DNA of 64,000 bases from assembly GCF_040538665.1 (NCBI RefSeq), contig NZ_JBEWXT010000001.1, positions 2,196,501 to 2,260,500 of the forward strand. The letters run 5' to 3'. The stretch comes from Aureibaculum sp. 2308TA14-22 (GTDB lineage Bacteria > Bacteroidota > Bacteroidia > Flavobacteriales > Flavobacteriaceae). The translations under genes and the position numbers were made by a program. The notes beneath the pieces were generated by a model. That model saw only the letters and a program-made list of their open reading frames with translations. It did no database searches and was not told the DNA's origin. How positions within the stretch are numbered: the stretch's first letter is position 1; every line of letters starts with the position of its first letter. Positions 62,803 to 64,000 of the stretch are shown here, piece by piece.

Positions 62803-64000
62803 CTAATTCTCTTCTTCCTCAAAAATAATATGTTGATATGCTCCAATATCTGGAGTAGTGGTTCTGCTCACCTTTAAAATATCAAAAGGAACTTGTAACG
62901 CTGTGTTAACGTCAGCATTTCCATTGGCATCAGAATCATCGCCAATGATAAATTCATTTTCGTTAACATCTTTAAAATCGAGATTGCCATTTTGTATGAT
63001 ATTCTGATATAAAGAAGTGTTGGTAAAATCAAATAACGGATTAGTTAACAATTCGTTATTGTTGGTATTAAATTTTAGCATACAGTTTTTTACGTTAAAA
63101 TTGAATTCGGCACCATCAATTTTATCTAACAAAAACTCAACATCTTGATTACCATCGATAATACAATTGGTAAAATTTGCTGCTTTTAAATCTCTCGTTT
63201 CAATAATTTCATTATTTCCTTCATCAAAATAGGTAAAGAAATTATTAACCAAAACAGAAGGAAACTGCCTAAATCCACCATTCCAATAATTGGCAAAAGT
63301 ACTGTGGGTAAAGTTATATTTTCCACCAATAGTACATGCTAAAGTAGATTGTCCGCTGTTGGCAACTACTAAATTTTCTCCCAAAATATTGGTTTCTCTG
63401 CCTAAAATACCGTAGTTGGACGTATTATAAATCTGTGTGTTTTTAATAGTCAATGTAGGGTTGGTATTCCCAACAGAATCAACCAGAACACCAATTATAT
63501 TGTTTTTTATGGTAGTATAATTGATACTATTATTTTTGCTTCCCGCTCGTAACCAAATGGTACCCCATTGTCCTGAAACATCTTCAAATTCAGGTTCCAA
63601 TCTATCATCTTCAAACAGAACTTCATTTTCAAATTCGCCGTTTACCTTTAAGGTCGCATTCTTTTCTACAATAATACCTGAATTATCGTGAAAGTATAAG
63701 GTTGCACCCGCATTAATAGTTAACGTAGTATTTTCAGCTACGCCTACATAGCCGTAAATCAAGTAAGGTTTTTTATTAGTGAATGTGGTGTTACCAGATA
63801 ATGTTGTTCCCTTAACACCCAATAATTCCCCTTCGGAATTTTGTCCTAAAATAATCGTTTCATAAATAAAACTTCCGTCAGGTTGTTGAGCTCTGTCGGG
63901 TCTGATTAGATTGACATCCAATACCAACGCCTCTAATTTAACGTCTTGTTCATTGGCATTAGACTGAAAAACTATGGAATCTCTATAAAAGAAATCCGTA
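62803..64000 (-). CDS. right-handed beta-helix repeat protein, N-terminus cut by window end
   Basis: The frame stays open to the last base, so the gene begins beyond 64000; 398 codons are visible. After a linker (EALVLDVNLIRPDRAQ) comes a parallel beta-helix: repeated short strands with Asn/Thr turns (NNSINYTTIKNN, NPTLTIKNTQIYNTSNYGI, FANYWNGGF), preceded by TLTINAGATLYF and WGTIWLRAGS. It ends in an acidic tail (IIFEEEEN) with no T9SS C-terminal domain. Probably a cell-surface or secreted protein, perhaps a lipoprotein. Function unknown. Confidence 0.8.
   Translation of the reverse strand, partial: TDFFYRDSIVFQSNANEQDVKLEALVLDVNLIRPDRAQQPDGSFIYETIILGQNSEGELLGVKGTTLSGNTTFTNKKPYLIYGYVGVAENTTLTINAGATLYFHDNSGIIVEKNATLKVNGEFENEVLFEDDRLEPEFEDVSGQWGTIWLRAGSKNNSINYTTIKNNIIGVLVDSVGNTNPTLTIKNTQIYNTSNYGILGRETNILGENLVVANSGQSTLACTIGGKYNFTHSTFANYWNGGFRQFPSVLVNNFFTYFDEGNNEIIETRDLKAANFTNCIIDGNQDVEFLLDKIDGAEFNFNVKNCMLKFNTNNNELLTNPLFDFTNTSLYQNIIQNGNLDFKDVNENEFIIGDDSDANGNADVNTALQVPFDILKVSRTTTPDIGAYQHIIFEEEEN

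Noticed and set aside
1-64000. tRNA, rRNA, CRISPR arrays, insertion sequences, prophage genes
   Set aside because: Looked for in the gaps and among the ORFs; no cloverleaf-like, repeat-spacer, transposase or phage structural sequence was recognised by eye. A covariance-model search would be needed to exclude small RNAs.

Overview
The window looks like chromosomal DNA of a marine-type Flavobacteriaceae bacterium (phylum Bacteroidota). The DNA is AT-rich and most genes lack a Shine-Dalgarno sequence. Several promoters fit the Bacteroidota pattern TTTG-N18/19-TAnnTTTG. The type IX secretion/gliding genes gldJ, porU and porV are present, as are a Bacteroidota-type rpmB-rpmG-DUF4295-ftsY block, bshC for bacillithiol, and many secreted lipoproteins. 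No rRNA, tRNA, CRISPR array, transposase or prophage gene was seen, so this is mostly core genome with a few accessory insertions.

1-9.6 kb: the 3' end of rlmF, then pdhA-pdhC (pyruvate dehydrogenase E1 alpha and E2), a TPR protein with its DUF4440-like lipoprotein, a LysM/periplasmic-binding fusion protein, and guaA. 9.6-14.7 kb: DoxX, a hypothetical gene, a Nudix hydrolase, the bshC-sanA pair and rimO. 14.8-20.7 kb: a signalling block lying between rimO and ftsY, which are usually close together in this phylum. It holds a NarL-type response regulator, a TPR histidine kinase, a 58-residue lipoprotein, a LytTR regulator, a short divergent transcript, a two-TM microprotein and a serine hydrolase. 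20.7-30 kb: ftsY, DUF4295, rpmG, rpmB, cinA, an M28 peptidase, a GNAT protein, xerD, aroQ, a stand-alone umuD, ffh and folD.

30-36.8 kb: a SnoaL-like protein, then an operon of a B1-type metallo-beta-lactamase homologue, a cupin and a VOC protein; then argS, an internally duplicated secreted protein, a DEAD-box helicase and a CIA30 protein. 36.8-44.7 kb: secreted hydrolases (SGNH, PhoD-like, GH20, GH18, GHL10-like, alpha/beta hydrolase) plus small envelope proteins, suggesting use of amino-sugar polymers such as chitin. 44.7-53.6 kb: murF, gldJ, porU, porV, cdd and a group III truncated globin. 53.8-64 kb: a KAS III-like enzyme, an orphan PD-(D/E)XK nuclease with a small membrane protein, an MlaE/MlaF-type ABC pair, an operon of SDR, SprT, mannose-1-phosphate guanylyltransferase and DUF389 protein, an amidohydrolase, and a truncated beta-helix protein.

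The most striking non-coding structure is at 18802-18963, between the LytTR regulator gene and a short + strand transcript. A perfect 50-bp palindrome carries four copies of a 9-bp element (TTTGTGGTT, one degenerate). They form two outward-facing direct-repeat pairs, each with 22-bp periodicity, and candidate -7 boxes sit exactly 30 bp beyond each pair. This is the geometry expected of a LytTR-type regulator controlling two divergent promoters. The + strand product is a transcript of about 250 nt with a 48-codon ORF, a long-range inverted repeat and a terminator-like hairpin. I know of no described equivalent.
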